A program made the position numbers and the translations under genes. From an uncultured Clostridia bacterium (GTDB lineage: Bacteria > Bacillota > Clostridia > Oscillospirales > CAG-272), in the NCBI GenBank assembly GCA_947627815.1, contig CANQXN010000030.1, forward strand, positions 1-13,952: a stretch of DNA of 13,952 bases, in the 5' to 3' direction. Below the pieces are notes generated by a model. It was not told the DNA's origin. It ran no database searches and was given only the letters and a program-made list of their open reading frames with translations. Each line of letters begins with the position of its first letter. Position 1 is the stretch's first letter. Positions 7,169 to 13,717 of this stretch are shown piece after piece.

Positions 7169-9007
7169 TTATTCGTCCAGGCTTCCGAATTTGTCGAAGG
7201 GAAAAAGACGCCATACGACTTTGCCAACGATACAGCGTTCTTCCACAAAGCCGATCAGGCGGCTGTCGGTCGAATCCTGCCGATTGTCGCCCATGAGGAA
7301 CACACAGCCTTCCGGCACGGTCGTCTCGTAGATCTCGGCGTCGGGATCGACTTTTTCAAAGTGGCAGGGATCGTTTTCTGATCCGATCAGCTCTTTTTCC
7401 ATGCGTTCGGATTTGACTTCGAGGTAGCTCTGATCGATGAGCTTGCCGTTGACCCAGATCTCCCAGGTTTCAAAATTGATGCGCAGGCGGTCGCCGCCTG
7501 TGGCGATGACCCGTTTGACCAAAGGACGGTAGATGTTGTGCGCGGCGGTCTGGGCGATGACGATATCGCCGATCTCGGGATGATAGCTGTTGCCGGCGAT
7601 GAGAAGAACATCGTTTTCCTGTAGTGTCGGCTGCATGGAGGGTCCCTGTACCGGGGAATGGCGGACAAACACCGTCATGATGATAAGCACCAGGGACAGC
7701 GCCAGCGTGAAAAGCCGCAGAAATTCAAAAACGCTGTGAGAAACCGGCGTGCTTTCTTCTTTTTCTTCTTCTACCGGCTTTTCGCGCAGATGCCCGAAGA
7801 GGCTGTGGGGGCGGCTGATCGGCGGCTGAGGCGCGTCGGCAGGCTCCCGGTCGAGGAGCTTTTGCAAAAGGGCGCGTCCTTTCGGTATGTAAGTGCCGTG
7901 ATTTTCGGCGTAGCGCTCGGTAAAACGGGGCGCCGTCAGTTCTCCCTCGTCGGCGGGGAAGAGCAGATACGGGCAGGGGCGCACCGCCTCGCCGCTCTCC
8001 TGCCATTCCGGCGTGACAAGCAGGAAAGAGAGCGTTTCATCACTGCCGGCAAAGCCGGTGTAAATGGCGGACAGTTCGGCATCCAGCCAGGCGAGATTAA
8101 ACGCCTCAGAGGCAACATAACAATAAACAAAATCACGGCCGGCGTCAAAAGCGGCGTGGATCGCCTGGGCAAGCGAGGGCAGACCGTCCTCACCGACCGG
8201 CACAGGCACCGTGGGGATCCCGAGGGTGCGGGTGATTTCGGCAACATGGGGATCCTGCGTAAAGGCGACGCTTTTTACGCCCCATTTTTCTTCAAACGGC
8301 ATGGGTTTGGCTAACCCCGCCGGCCAAACAGGCGTTGCGGCTCCTGCCGCGCTTTCCTTTTCGCCTTCAGGCTGCGGTTCTTCTGCCGGTTCTTCCGTCG
8401 GTTCAGCCACCGATTCTTCCGTCGGTTCTTCTGACAAAGCCTCATCGGGTACCACCGGCACTTCGTCAGGCAGTGTAGGGGTTTCATCGGATATTACCGA
8501 CGCTTCGTCGGACGGCGCCGAGGTTTCGTCGGACGGCGGGGTTTCGGTTTCGCCTTCCGCGCTCTGCGCGTCCGGCGCCTCTCCCTCCGCCGGTGTTTCG
8601 CCCTCCGCCGGTGTTTCGCTGACGGCAGATACCGATGCGCTTTCCGCTTCTTCTCTTTCTTGGATAGGAGAAGCGGCATCTGCCTCCTCTTGAGGGGCGG
8701 CCTCGGCGTCAGGCGCTATGGCATCGCTTTCCTTGGCTCGGAGCATGGCGGCGATCGCCTCGATTTCCGCGTCCTGTTCGGGCGGGAGAAAGAGCGCGCC
8801 GTAGCGGTCGGCGTTGTAAGAGAGGAGGGATAGCGCCGTATCCCCCGGGAAGCGTTTCAGCGCCGGGTTGTGAGGCATCACGGTGCCGATGGCGGAATGT
8901 TTGCATAAATGATCGAGAAAGGGCGTGTCGGCAAGCTCGGCGGGCGTCGGCACCCCGGGCGCCGGCCGCTTTGTCATGCCTTCACAGTGGAGAAAAAGAT
9001 ACTTCAT
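7169..9007 (-). CDS. lepB: Type I signal peptidase fused to a degenerate ApgM-like (phosphoglycerate mutase family) N-terminal domain
   Basis: A 612-residue frame with three parts. Residues 1-92 and ~230-388 together resemble archaeal-type cofactor-independent phosphoglycerate mutase: TPAELADTPFLDHL (21-34), GDTALSLLSYN (55-65), EKWGVKS (240-246) and DFVYCYVAS (292-300) match its framework in order. The expected metal ligands and nucleophile are missing. Residues ~98-222 are an acidic E/P/S/T/A-rich segment in place of the lid domain. After a charged stretch (408-420) comes one membrane segment (~430-448) and a complete signal peptidase I: GPSMQPT with nucleophile S457, VKRVIATGGD with general base K498, and GDNRQDSTDSR (573-583). 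The start at 9007 is set by AAGGA about 10 bases upstream and by homology from residue 1; the open frame upstream overlaps murJ. It sits between murJ (29-base gap) and rbgA (63 bases). The protease should process secreted pre-proteins outside the membrane; the cytoplasmic N-terminal part has no assigned role. Confidence 0.9.
   Translation of the reverse strand: MKYLFLHCEGMTKRPAPGVPTPAELADTPFLDHLCKHSAIGTVMPHNPALKRFPGDTALSLLSYNADRYGALFLPPEQDAEIEAIAAMLRAKESDAIAPDAEAAPQEEADAASPIQEREEAESASVSAVSETPAEGETPAEGEAPDAQSAEGETETPPSDETSAPSDEASVISDETPTLPDEVPVVPDEALSEEPTEESVAEPTEEPAEEPQPEGEKESAAGAATPVWPAGLAKPMPFEEKWGVKSVAFTQDPHVAEITRTLGIPTVPVPVGEDGLPSLAQAIHAAFDAGRDFVYCYVASEAFNLAWLDAELSAIYTGFAGSDETLSFLLVTPEWQESGEAVRPCPYLLFPADEGELTAPRFTERYAENHGTYIPKGRALLQKLLDREPADAPQPPISRPHSLFGHLREKPVEEEKEESTPVSHSVFEFLRLFTLALSLVLIIMTVFVRHSPVQGPSMQPTLQENDVLLIAGNSYHPEIGDIVIAQTAAHNIYRPLVKRVIATGGDRLRINFETWEIWVNGKLIDQSYLEVKSERMEKELIGSENDPCHFEKVDPDAEIYETTVPEGCVFLMGDNRQDSTDSRLIGFVEERCIVGKVVWRLFPFDKFGSLDE
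8342..8716 (-). repeat. Acidic low-complexity repeat segment inside the signal peptidase fusion, with a perfect 18-bp tandem duplication
   Basis: This stretch encodes residues 98-222, made almost only of E, D, S, T, P, A and V. It contains degenerate short repeats of the types ETPAEG, SDEt/a and EPTEE. At 8583-8618 an 18-bp unit is duplicated exactly and encodes ETPAEG twice. The frame stays open throughout. It probably forms a disordered, strongly negative linker that can expand or shrink by slippage. Confidence 0.85.
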
Positions 9008-9036
9008 ACTGACAGAATCCTTTTTATCAATATTTT

Positions 9037-10398
9037 TTATGATCCGAAAGAAATAGGGTCGGGCGCGGCCGGTTTTTTGGCCGAAAAAAGCAGGAAAAGC
9101 CCGATCAACACGATATAACAATACACCGCCGCCGTAAAACTTGCCGGCACCTGTAACGGTCGGGGCAGCGAGGGAAACAAACGCGAAAAAAGGCGCGGCC
9201 CCGCAAGCTGAAAGAGCAGGGAAATCAGCGCGGCGGGCAATAAGCGGACGGCTTGCCCCCGGAGAAACACCGTTTCGCTCAAGATCGGGATCAGGACGAG
9301 CGCCGGGAGGGCCGGCACAAAAAAGCAAAGCAGCTGAAAAAGCAGCGTCTGGTTTTCCGGTGTCTCGCCGGAAAAGAAAAAGGAGACAAGCCAAGGCGCG
9401 CCGGCGAGCAGAACAAACGCCAAGAGCAGCGCGGCGCCGCCTGACAATATACAGGCTTTTTTGACAAGCGACCCCCGACCGTTTGCCCGCGAAAGGCGCG
9501 GATACCATAGGGCGTGAGCGCAGGCGGCTAAAAGCGCCGCGCAAAGAAGGACGAGCTTTCTGGCATAGCCGCAGGCGGCGGCATCGGAAGCGTTGTCGCT
9601 TGCGGCGTGTTGTGAGGCGATCAGCGCGGCAAGCGGCAAAAAAGCGGAAAGCGCCGCCGCCTCCCCGCCGGCGCGGGCGGTGTAAAAAGGCTGCTTTTTT
9701 TCTGAAAACGATGTCGGCGCGGGACTTGCCGTGAAAGCGCCGGAAGGGTTTGCGGCAAGAGAAAGCGGCAAATGCAGGAAGAGCAAGGTCAGAAAATTGC
9801 CGCAGAGCAGGAAAAGAATCGCGCCTGCCGGGGGCAGCACCGGCGCCGTCACCCAAACAACCCCCGTGATGACAAGGGAGGTAAGCGCCGAAAGCAGAGC
9901 GGGGAAAAGCGGTTTGTCCTCGGCCTGATAGCGTGCGGAAAACAGGGAGACCAGAGCGAGAACGCCGTGATCCAATACCAAAAGACCCAAAAGCCCCGCC
10001 GTTTCCGCTTCAAAACCGGCAAGCGCCGGCGCCGCATAGGGCAAAACCGGAAAAGCAAGACACACAATCGGCAAAAAGGCGGCAAGCAGCAGGACAAACA
10101 GCTTTAGCGGCAGGCGGGACAGGGCGGCGCCCGGCGTCTCTCCTTGTTTTTGACGCTGATAGACGGGAATAAAACAAAACCCGATCCACGCGCCGAAACT
10201 GCATTCATAAAGGGAACTCACCAAGGCAAACGCAAAGTCATAGGAGGCGGCGCCGGCGGAAAGCCCCCAGACAAAAGCCAGCCGCGCCGTGCGCAGAAAT
10301 CCGCTCAATCGGGTAAGCCCCATAAAGCCAAGCAGGAAAAAGCCGCGCCAGAGATCGCGGGCGACGCCGGATTTCCTCTTTTCAAGATGAATGGCCAT
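9037..10398 (-). CDS. murJ: MurJ/MviN-like polytopic flippase of the MOP superfamily (short form)
   Basis: Predicted integral membrane protein of 453 residues with about a dozen hydrophobic helices; the family flips lipid II for peptidoglycan synthesis. Family-like features are the N-terminal LSGFLRTARLAFVWG (35-49), the FGAWIGFCFIPVYQR segment (~68-82) matching the MurJ 'FxPxy' region, and a central YARKLVLL...YPRLSRA stretch resembling the conserved 'YAxRL...PxLS' helix pair. It is shorter than typical MurJ (about 500-530), so it could be a divergent paralog and not the essential flippase. It heads the minus-strand block behind a TTTACT-17-TAAAAT promoter, and a modest AGGA site lies about 10 bases before the ATG. 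Placement directly ahead of a signal peptidase gives an envelope theme. Family call good, lipid II role inferred. Confidence 0.8.
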   Translation of the reverse strand: MAIHLEKRKSGVARDLWRGFFLLGFMGLTRLSGFLRTARLAFVWGLSAGAASYDFAFALVSSLYECSFGAWIGFCFIPVYQRQKQGETPGAALSRLPLKLFVLLLAAFLPIVCLAFPVLPYAAPALAGFEAETAGLLGLLVLDHGVLALVSLFSARYQAEDKPLFPALLSALTSLVITGVVWVTAPVLPPAGAILFLLCGNFLTLLFLHLPLSLAANPSGAFTASPAPTSFSEKKQPFYTARAGGEAAALSAFLPLAALIASQHAASDNASDAAACGYARKLVLLCAALLAACAHALWYPRLSRANGRGSLVKKACILSGGAALLLAFVLLAGAPWLVSFFFSGETPENQTLLFQLLCFFVPALPALVLIPILSETVFLRGQAVRLLPAALISLLFQLAGPRLFSRLFPSLPRPLQVPASFTAAVYCYIVLIGLFLLFSAKKPAAPDPISFGS

Positions 10399-10416
10399 AA
10401 TTTCCCATCCTGTTGT

Positions 10417-10445
10417 ATTTTATCATATTGTTTTCCAAAAGTAAA
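10417..10445 (-). promoter_or_regulatory. Promoter for the murJ-to-metallophosphoesterase block
   Basis: On the minus strand, a -35 TTTACT (10440-10445) is followed by a 17-base spacer and a -10 TAAAAT (10417-10422), about 20 bases before the murJ ATG. The short leader fits a sigma-A promoter. It is back-to-back with the rplS promoter, about 70 bases away. Confidence 0.65.
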
Positions 10446-10513
10446 GGCTTATTCCGTCCTTCTCTGATTTTTTTCTTCACCGAAAAAAACAAAAACATTT
10501 TTCAAAAAAGCTC

Positions 10514-10542
10514 TTGCTTTTTGAAAAGAAGTATGCTATAAT
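10514..10542 (+). promoter_or_regulatory. Sigma-A-type promoter for rplS
   Basis: A -35 TTGCTT (10514-10519), a 17-base spacer and a perfect -10 TATAAT (10537-10542) predict a transcript starting near 10549. That leaves a leader of about 110 bases before the rplS ATG. Confidence 0.85.
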
Positions 10543-10548
10543 CAATCT

Positions 10549-10660
10549 CGCCGTGTGCGTGCAAGGGGGAACTTTGCGCGTTTGCGGCTTTCGGGCAGTC
10601 CGCTGCGAAGCTCCGCATGAATGCCGAAACAATCCTAATATTTTAAGGAGGAAGCCGAAA
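10549..10660 (+). promoter_or_regulatory. Structured 5' leader of rplS, candidate ribosomal-protein autoregulatory leader
   Basis: Two hairpins are visible. The first pairs 10558-10565 with 10572-10580, with one bulge and one G-U pair. The second is a longer imperfect stem with outer GCGG/CCGC (10584-10587 with 10613-10616), an inner stem, and a terminal GCAG-TCCG-CTGC hairpin (10595-10606). An AAGGAGG ribosome site follows at 10645-10651. L19 leaders that sense the free protein are known in Firmicutes. I cannot confirm a match to that family by eye, so this is a candidate based on position and structure. Confidence 0.5.
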
Positions 10661-11002
10661 ATGGATCTGATCAAGGCTTTAACAAGCGAGCAACTGAAAA
10701 GCGAAGTGCCTCAGTTTAAGGTTGGCGATACCGTCTGTGTTCACAACCGCATCAAAGAGGGTGCCAGAGAGAGAATTCAGCTCTTCGAGGGTACGGTCAT
10801 CGCCCGTCGCGGCAGCGGCATCTCCGAGACCTTTACGGTTCGTCGGGTCGCCTACGGCGTGGGTGTGGAAAAGACCTTCCCGCTCCACTCGCCTTTTGTT
10901 GAAAAAGTCGTTGTTACCAGAAAAGGTAAGGTTCGCCGCGCGAAACTCTACTATCTGCGTGACAGAGTGGGTAAGTACGCCAAGGTCAAAGAATCGATCT
11001 GA
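10661..11002 (+). CDS. rplS: 50S ribosomal protein L19
   Basis: L19 lies at the interface of the large and small ribosomal subunits. The 113-residue product has normal family length and motifs: FKVGDTVCVH (19-28), IQLFEGTVIARRG (39-51), ETFTVRR (56-62), GVGVEKTFPLHSP (66-78) and the basic end RRAKLYYLRDRVGK. The start follows AAGGAGG by 9 bases. It is transcribed from its own TTGCTT/TATAAT promoter, away from the signal peptidase-rbgA-rnhB block it often precedes in other Firmicutes. No clear terminator follows, so read-through into rpmE is possible. Confidence 0.98.
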   Translation: MDLIKALTSEQLKSEVPQFKVGDTVCVHNRIKEGARERIQLFEGTVIARRGSGISETFTVRRVAYGVGVEKTFPLHSPFVEKVVVTRKGKVRRAKLYYLRDRVGKYAKVKESI

Positions 11003-11129
11003 CCGTATGGGATCGGGCGCTTTTGTGTTTTCTTCTCCCCGGGAGTCTTACGGGAGATGCTGAAAACCGGCTGCCTGTCCCTGTTCATTCACCATGTTTC
11101 ATGAATCTTGAGAGTTGAGGTGTATAGAA

Positions 11130-11342
11130 ATGAAGGAAGGAATCCATCCTCAGTACAATGAGGTTACTGTCAAGTGCGCATGCGGTGCGGAAGTCAAGAC
11201 CCGTTCGACAGCCAAAGGTGGAATTATGCGTGTGGAGATCTGCTCCAAATGCCACCCGTTCTTTACCGGCAAGCAGAAATTTGTCGATGCCGGCGGACGC
11301 GTGGATAAGTTCAAAAGGCGTTTGCAGGGTACACAGAAATAA
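11130..11342 (+). CDS. rpmE: 50S ribosomal protein L31, zinc-binding form
   Basis: L31 bridges the two subunits at the central protuberance. The 70-residue product has the four zinc cysteines C16, C18, C38 and C41 (KCACGAE and CSKCHPFFTGKQ) and the conserved end GGRVDKFKRR. This identifies the zinc-containing form that is normally replaced under zinc starvation. The ATG at 11130 follows GAGGTG by 7 bases; a TTG at 11115 in the same frame is a poorer start without its own ribosome site. The 127-base gap after rplS contains a 6-bp hairpin (TCTCCC 11034-11039 with GGGAGA 11052-11057) without a T-tract, and no convincing promoter. A strong terminator follows the gene. Confidence 0.98.
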   Translation: MKEGIHPQYNEVTVKCACGAEVKTRSTAKGGIMRVEICSKCHPFFTGKQKFVDAGGRVDKFKRRLQGTQK

Positions 11343-11371
11343 TTTCACTTTTGCCTTCGGTTTGACACAGG

Positions 11372-11408
11372 CGGCGGATGCATACTTTTTTGCGTCCGCC
11401 GTTTTTTT
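11372..11408 (+). terminator. Rho-independent terminator after rpmE
   Basis: An 11-bp stem with one G-T pair is formed by 11372-11382 and 11391-11401, with an 8-base T-rich loop. It is followed directly by seven T (11402-11408). It should end the rplS-rpmE transcript, which implies hflX needs its own promoter or read-through. Confidence 0.9.
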
Positions 11409-11420
11409 CGCGCCTGCGGA

Positions 11421-11473
11421 CGGCGGTTTACCGGCGGTTTATACCGGCGGTTTATACCGGCGGTTTTTACCGC
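11421..11473 (+). repeat. 13-bp direct tandem repeat between the rpmE terminator and hflX
   Basis: The unit CCGGCGGTTTATA occurs at 11431-11443 and 11444-11456 exactly and at 11457-11469 with one change. A partial unit precedes it (11421-11430) and CCGC follows at 11470-11473. It is non-coding, ends about 18 bases before the hflX ribosome site, and has TTTATA in each copy. Confidence 0.85.
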
Positions 11474-11512
11474 AGTGGTCTTTTTACCGCAAGGAAGGAG
11501 TGAAAAGAATTT

Positions 11513-12856
11513 ATGGATATGACATCGGTTTATACCGCGAGCGACGCGCCGGTTCGGGCGATCTTAGCGGTGGTATTGACGCCGGAGAAAGACGCCCGCG
11601 AGGCGGCGGTTTCTCTGGATGAATTGGAACGCCTGTTGGAAACGGCGGGCGGCAGTCTTTTTTGTCAGGTGATTCAGAACCGGGAGTCGCCGGATAACGC
11701 TACCTATCTCGGCAAGGGCAAACTCGAGGAAATCGGCGCCCTCTGCCGCGACAACGGCGTGCAGCTCATCGTCTGCGATGATGAGCTTTCGCCGTCACAA
11801 ATCAAAAATATGGAGGACGCCATTGAAAAGGCGGCGGGCGATGACCAGTTGGAAGTGCGGGTGATCGACCGCTCCATGCTGATCCTCGACATTTTCGCCC
11901 TGCACGCGGTGAGCGGGGAAGGCAAATTGCAGGTCGAGCTGGCACAGCTGCGCTATTCGGTGCCACGGCTCTACGGCCAAGGCAAAGATATGTCCCGTTT
12001 GGGAGGCGGTATCGGCACCCGAGGCCCCGGGGAATCTCAGCTGGAAAAAGACAGGCGGCATGTCCATCGCCGGATCGCCGCCTTGGAAGCACAACTGGCG
12101 GAATTAGCAAAAAGCCGGGCGGTGCGCCGCGCCCGCCGGGAGGACGCCGGCGTGTTCCGGATGGCCATTGTGGGCTATACCAACGCGGGAAAATCCACGC
12201 TCCTCAACCGGCTGACATCGGCCGGGGTGCTGGCGGAGGATAAACTCTTTGCCACGCTGGATACCACCACGAGAAAATTTACCTTGCCAAGCGGCCGGGA
12301 GCTTTTACTCACCGATACGGTGGGCTTTATCCGGCGTCTGCCCCATCACCTCATCGAGGCGTTTCGTTCTACCTTAGAGGAAGTGCGTTACAATGACGCC
12401 TTGATGATCGTGATCGATGCCGCCGATCCCGAATGTGTGGCGCAATTGGAAGTGACCGAAAAACTGCTTTACGATCTCGGCGTTTTTGATAAGCCGGTCC
12501 TCTATGTGCTGAACAAATGCGATATTGCCGAGGGGCTGTCGGAGGAATTGCTGTTTCGCTCCCGCCGCGATCGGATGGTGGCGGTTTCCGCTTTGGACGG
12601 ACGGGGGATCGATACCCTGACCGGAGAATTGGAGCGCTTGGTGCTGGGCGGCCGGCGGCTTTATCTTCTGAAGGTGCCTTCCGCCGAGATGGGCGTGATC
12701 CATAAGTTATATAACAATGCGATGGTCGAGGACATCGAGTATTTTGACGGCTATGCCCGGGTGGTCGCGCTGCTGGATGAAAAAACGGCGGGGCAATTGC
12801 GGCGCTTTATCGTCAAAGGACAGGACGGCGCCGGAGAGAAAGGCATCCTTGTCTGA
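11513..12856 (+). CDS. hflX: Ribosome-associated GTPase HflX
   Basis: HflX binds the large subunit and splits stalled or hibernating ribosomes. It has 447 residues. The N-terminal HflX domain has NATYLGKGKLEEI (62-74). The glycine-rich motif GGGIGTRGPGESQLE (164-178) lies before the coiled region. The GTPase domain has G1 GYTNAGKS (221-228), a TLDTTTR switch (248-254), G3 DTVGF (268-272) and G4 NKCD (334-337), all intact. The ATG at 11513 follows AAGGAAGGAG by 12 bases; a second in-frame ATG two codons on would be farther from it. It is separated from rpmE by a terminator and the 13-bp repeats. The yigZ-like gene starts 61 bases downstream with its own strong ribosome site and is probably co-transcribed. 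Confidence 0.97.
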   Translation: MDMTSVYTASDAPVRAILAVVLTPEKDAREAAVSLDELERLLETAGGSLFCQVIQNRESPDNATYLGKGKLEEIGALCRDNGVQLIVCDDELSPSQIKNMEDAIEKAAGDDQLEVRVIDRSMLILDIFALHAVSGEGKLQVELAQLRYSVPRLYGQGKDMSRLGGGIGTRGPGESQLEKDRRHVHRRIAALEAQLAELAKSRAVRRARREDAGVFRMAIVGYTNAGKSTLLNRLTSAGVLAEDKLFATLDTTTRKFTLPSGRELLLTDTVGFIRRLPHHLIEAFRSTLEEVRYNDALMIVIDAADPECVAQLEVTEKLLYDLGVFDKPVLYVLNKCDIAEGLSEELLFRSRRDRMVAVSALDGRGIDTLTGELERLVLGGRRLYLLKVPSAEMGVIHKLYNNAMVEDIEYFDGYARVVALLDEKTAGQLRRFIVKGQDGAGEKGILV

Positions 12857-12917
12857 CAAGAATGCCGGAGGCTTGAGCAAAAAACTTTCCCAAGCAAGAC
12901 GAAAGGAGGCGGCGTTT

Positions 12918-13541
12918 GTGCATCCCTATCTTACCTTTGAAAAAGAGGGCGTTGCCCGTCTGGAAGTGAAGAAGAGCGAGTTTATCGGCTATGCCGCCCA
13001 TGTGACAACCGAAGCCGAAGCCAGGGCTTTTGTGGAACGCATCCGGAAAAAACACGCCGACGCAAGACACCATGTCTATGCCTATACCTTAGCGGAAAAC
13101 AACATCCTCCGATATTCCGATGACGGGGAACCGCAGGGTACGGGCGGGCTGCCCGTGCTGGAGGTGTTGCGCAAACGGGGGCTTTCCGACGGTGTGATTG
13201 TCGTGACCCGCTATTTCGGCGGCATTCTTTTAGGAACCGGCGGACTGACCCGCGCCTACAGCGCCGCCGCCGTGGCCGCCGCCGACGATGCCGGCATCGC
13301 TTCTTTTGTGCCTTATGATGTCATCCGGCTTTCGCTGAGCTACCCTTTGTTTCAGCGCCTGCCGGCACTGCTCAAACCCTTTCGCATCCATCGGGATGGG
13401 GAAGAATATGACGATAAAGTGACGGTTACGCTGGCGGTGGACGCCGAACAGACCGCCGCGCTGCTCGAGGCGCTCTCGGAGCTTGGCGGGGGTGCTGTCA
13501 CCGTGACTTCGTTGGGCAAGCGGCTCGACCGCCGCCTTTAA
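12918..13541 (+). CDS. yigZ: YigZ / IMPACT family protein (UPF0029)
   Basis: A 207-residue member of the YigZ/IMPACT family, implicated in translation control in eukaryotes but biochemically undefined in bacteria. Diagnostic motifs are KKSEFIGYAA (18-27), ADARHHVYAY (50-59), YSDDGEPQGTGGLPVLEVL and TRYFGGILLGTGGLTRAYSAA, followed by the C-terminal UPF0029-like domain. The start is GTG at 12918, 8 bases after AAAGGAGG. An in-frame TTG at 12873 is rejected because its GGAGG lies only one base away. The association with hflX suggests a translation-related role, which is inference. Confidence 0.94.
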   Translation: MHPYLTFEKEGVARLEVKKSEFIGYAAHVTTEAEARAFVERIRKKHADARHHVYAYTLAENNILRYSDDGEPQGTGGLPVLEVLRKRGLSDGVIVVTRYFGGILLGTGGLTRAYSAAAVAAADDAGIASFVPYDVIRLSLSYPLFQRLPALLKPFRIHRDGEEYDDKVTVTLAVDAEQTAALLEALSELGGGAVTVTSLGKRLDRRL

Positions 13542-13576
13542 TCTTCGGCACTTTCTTTTTCCGCGAAAACCTTACA

Positions 13577-13606
13577 CGTAAAACCGTTTTTTTCGGCGGT
13601 TTTACG
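13577..13606 (+). terminator. Possible terminator after the hflX-yigZ pair
   Basis: A perfect 10-bp stem, CGTAAAACCG (13577-13586) with CGGTTTTACG (13597-13606), has a T-rich 10-base loop and lies 36 bases after the yigZ stop. The sequence after the stem is not a strong T-tract, so termination efficiency is doubtful. Confidence 0.45.
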
Positions 13607-13717
13607 GGTACTTTTGCCTCTCGGTCAAACACATCATCAAAAAAAGGGTTTTTCGGATTTTTTGCGTATATTATTATTGACGAAAAATGCCGTAAGCGCG
13701 GCAGGAAAGGAAAGCCT

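Noticed and set aside
9008..9856. Upstream extension of the signal peptidase fusion frame to 895 codons
   Set aside because: The extra 283 codons overlap murJ on the same strand, are arginine-rich and compositionally unlike a real protein, and the ribosome site plus ApgM-like homology both start at 9007.
11362..11388. TTGACA at 11362-11367 as a promoter for hflX
   Set aside because: No acceptable -10 lies 16-18 bases downstream (best is TACTTT at 15), and the region is occupied by the rpmE terminator stem.
11421..11473. Tandem repeat as a CRISPR array
   Set aside because: The 13-bp units are directly adjacent with no spacers and no cas gene is present.
13649..13677. AT-rich stretch before dgt as a promoter
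   Set aside because: TATATT or TATTAT could serve as -10, but the matching -35 positions (AAGGGT or TTTTTC) are poor.
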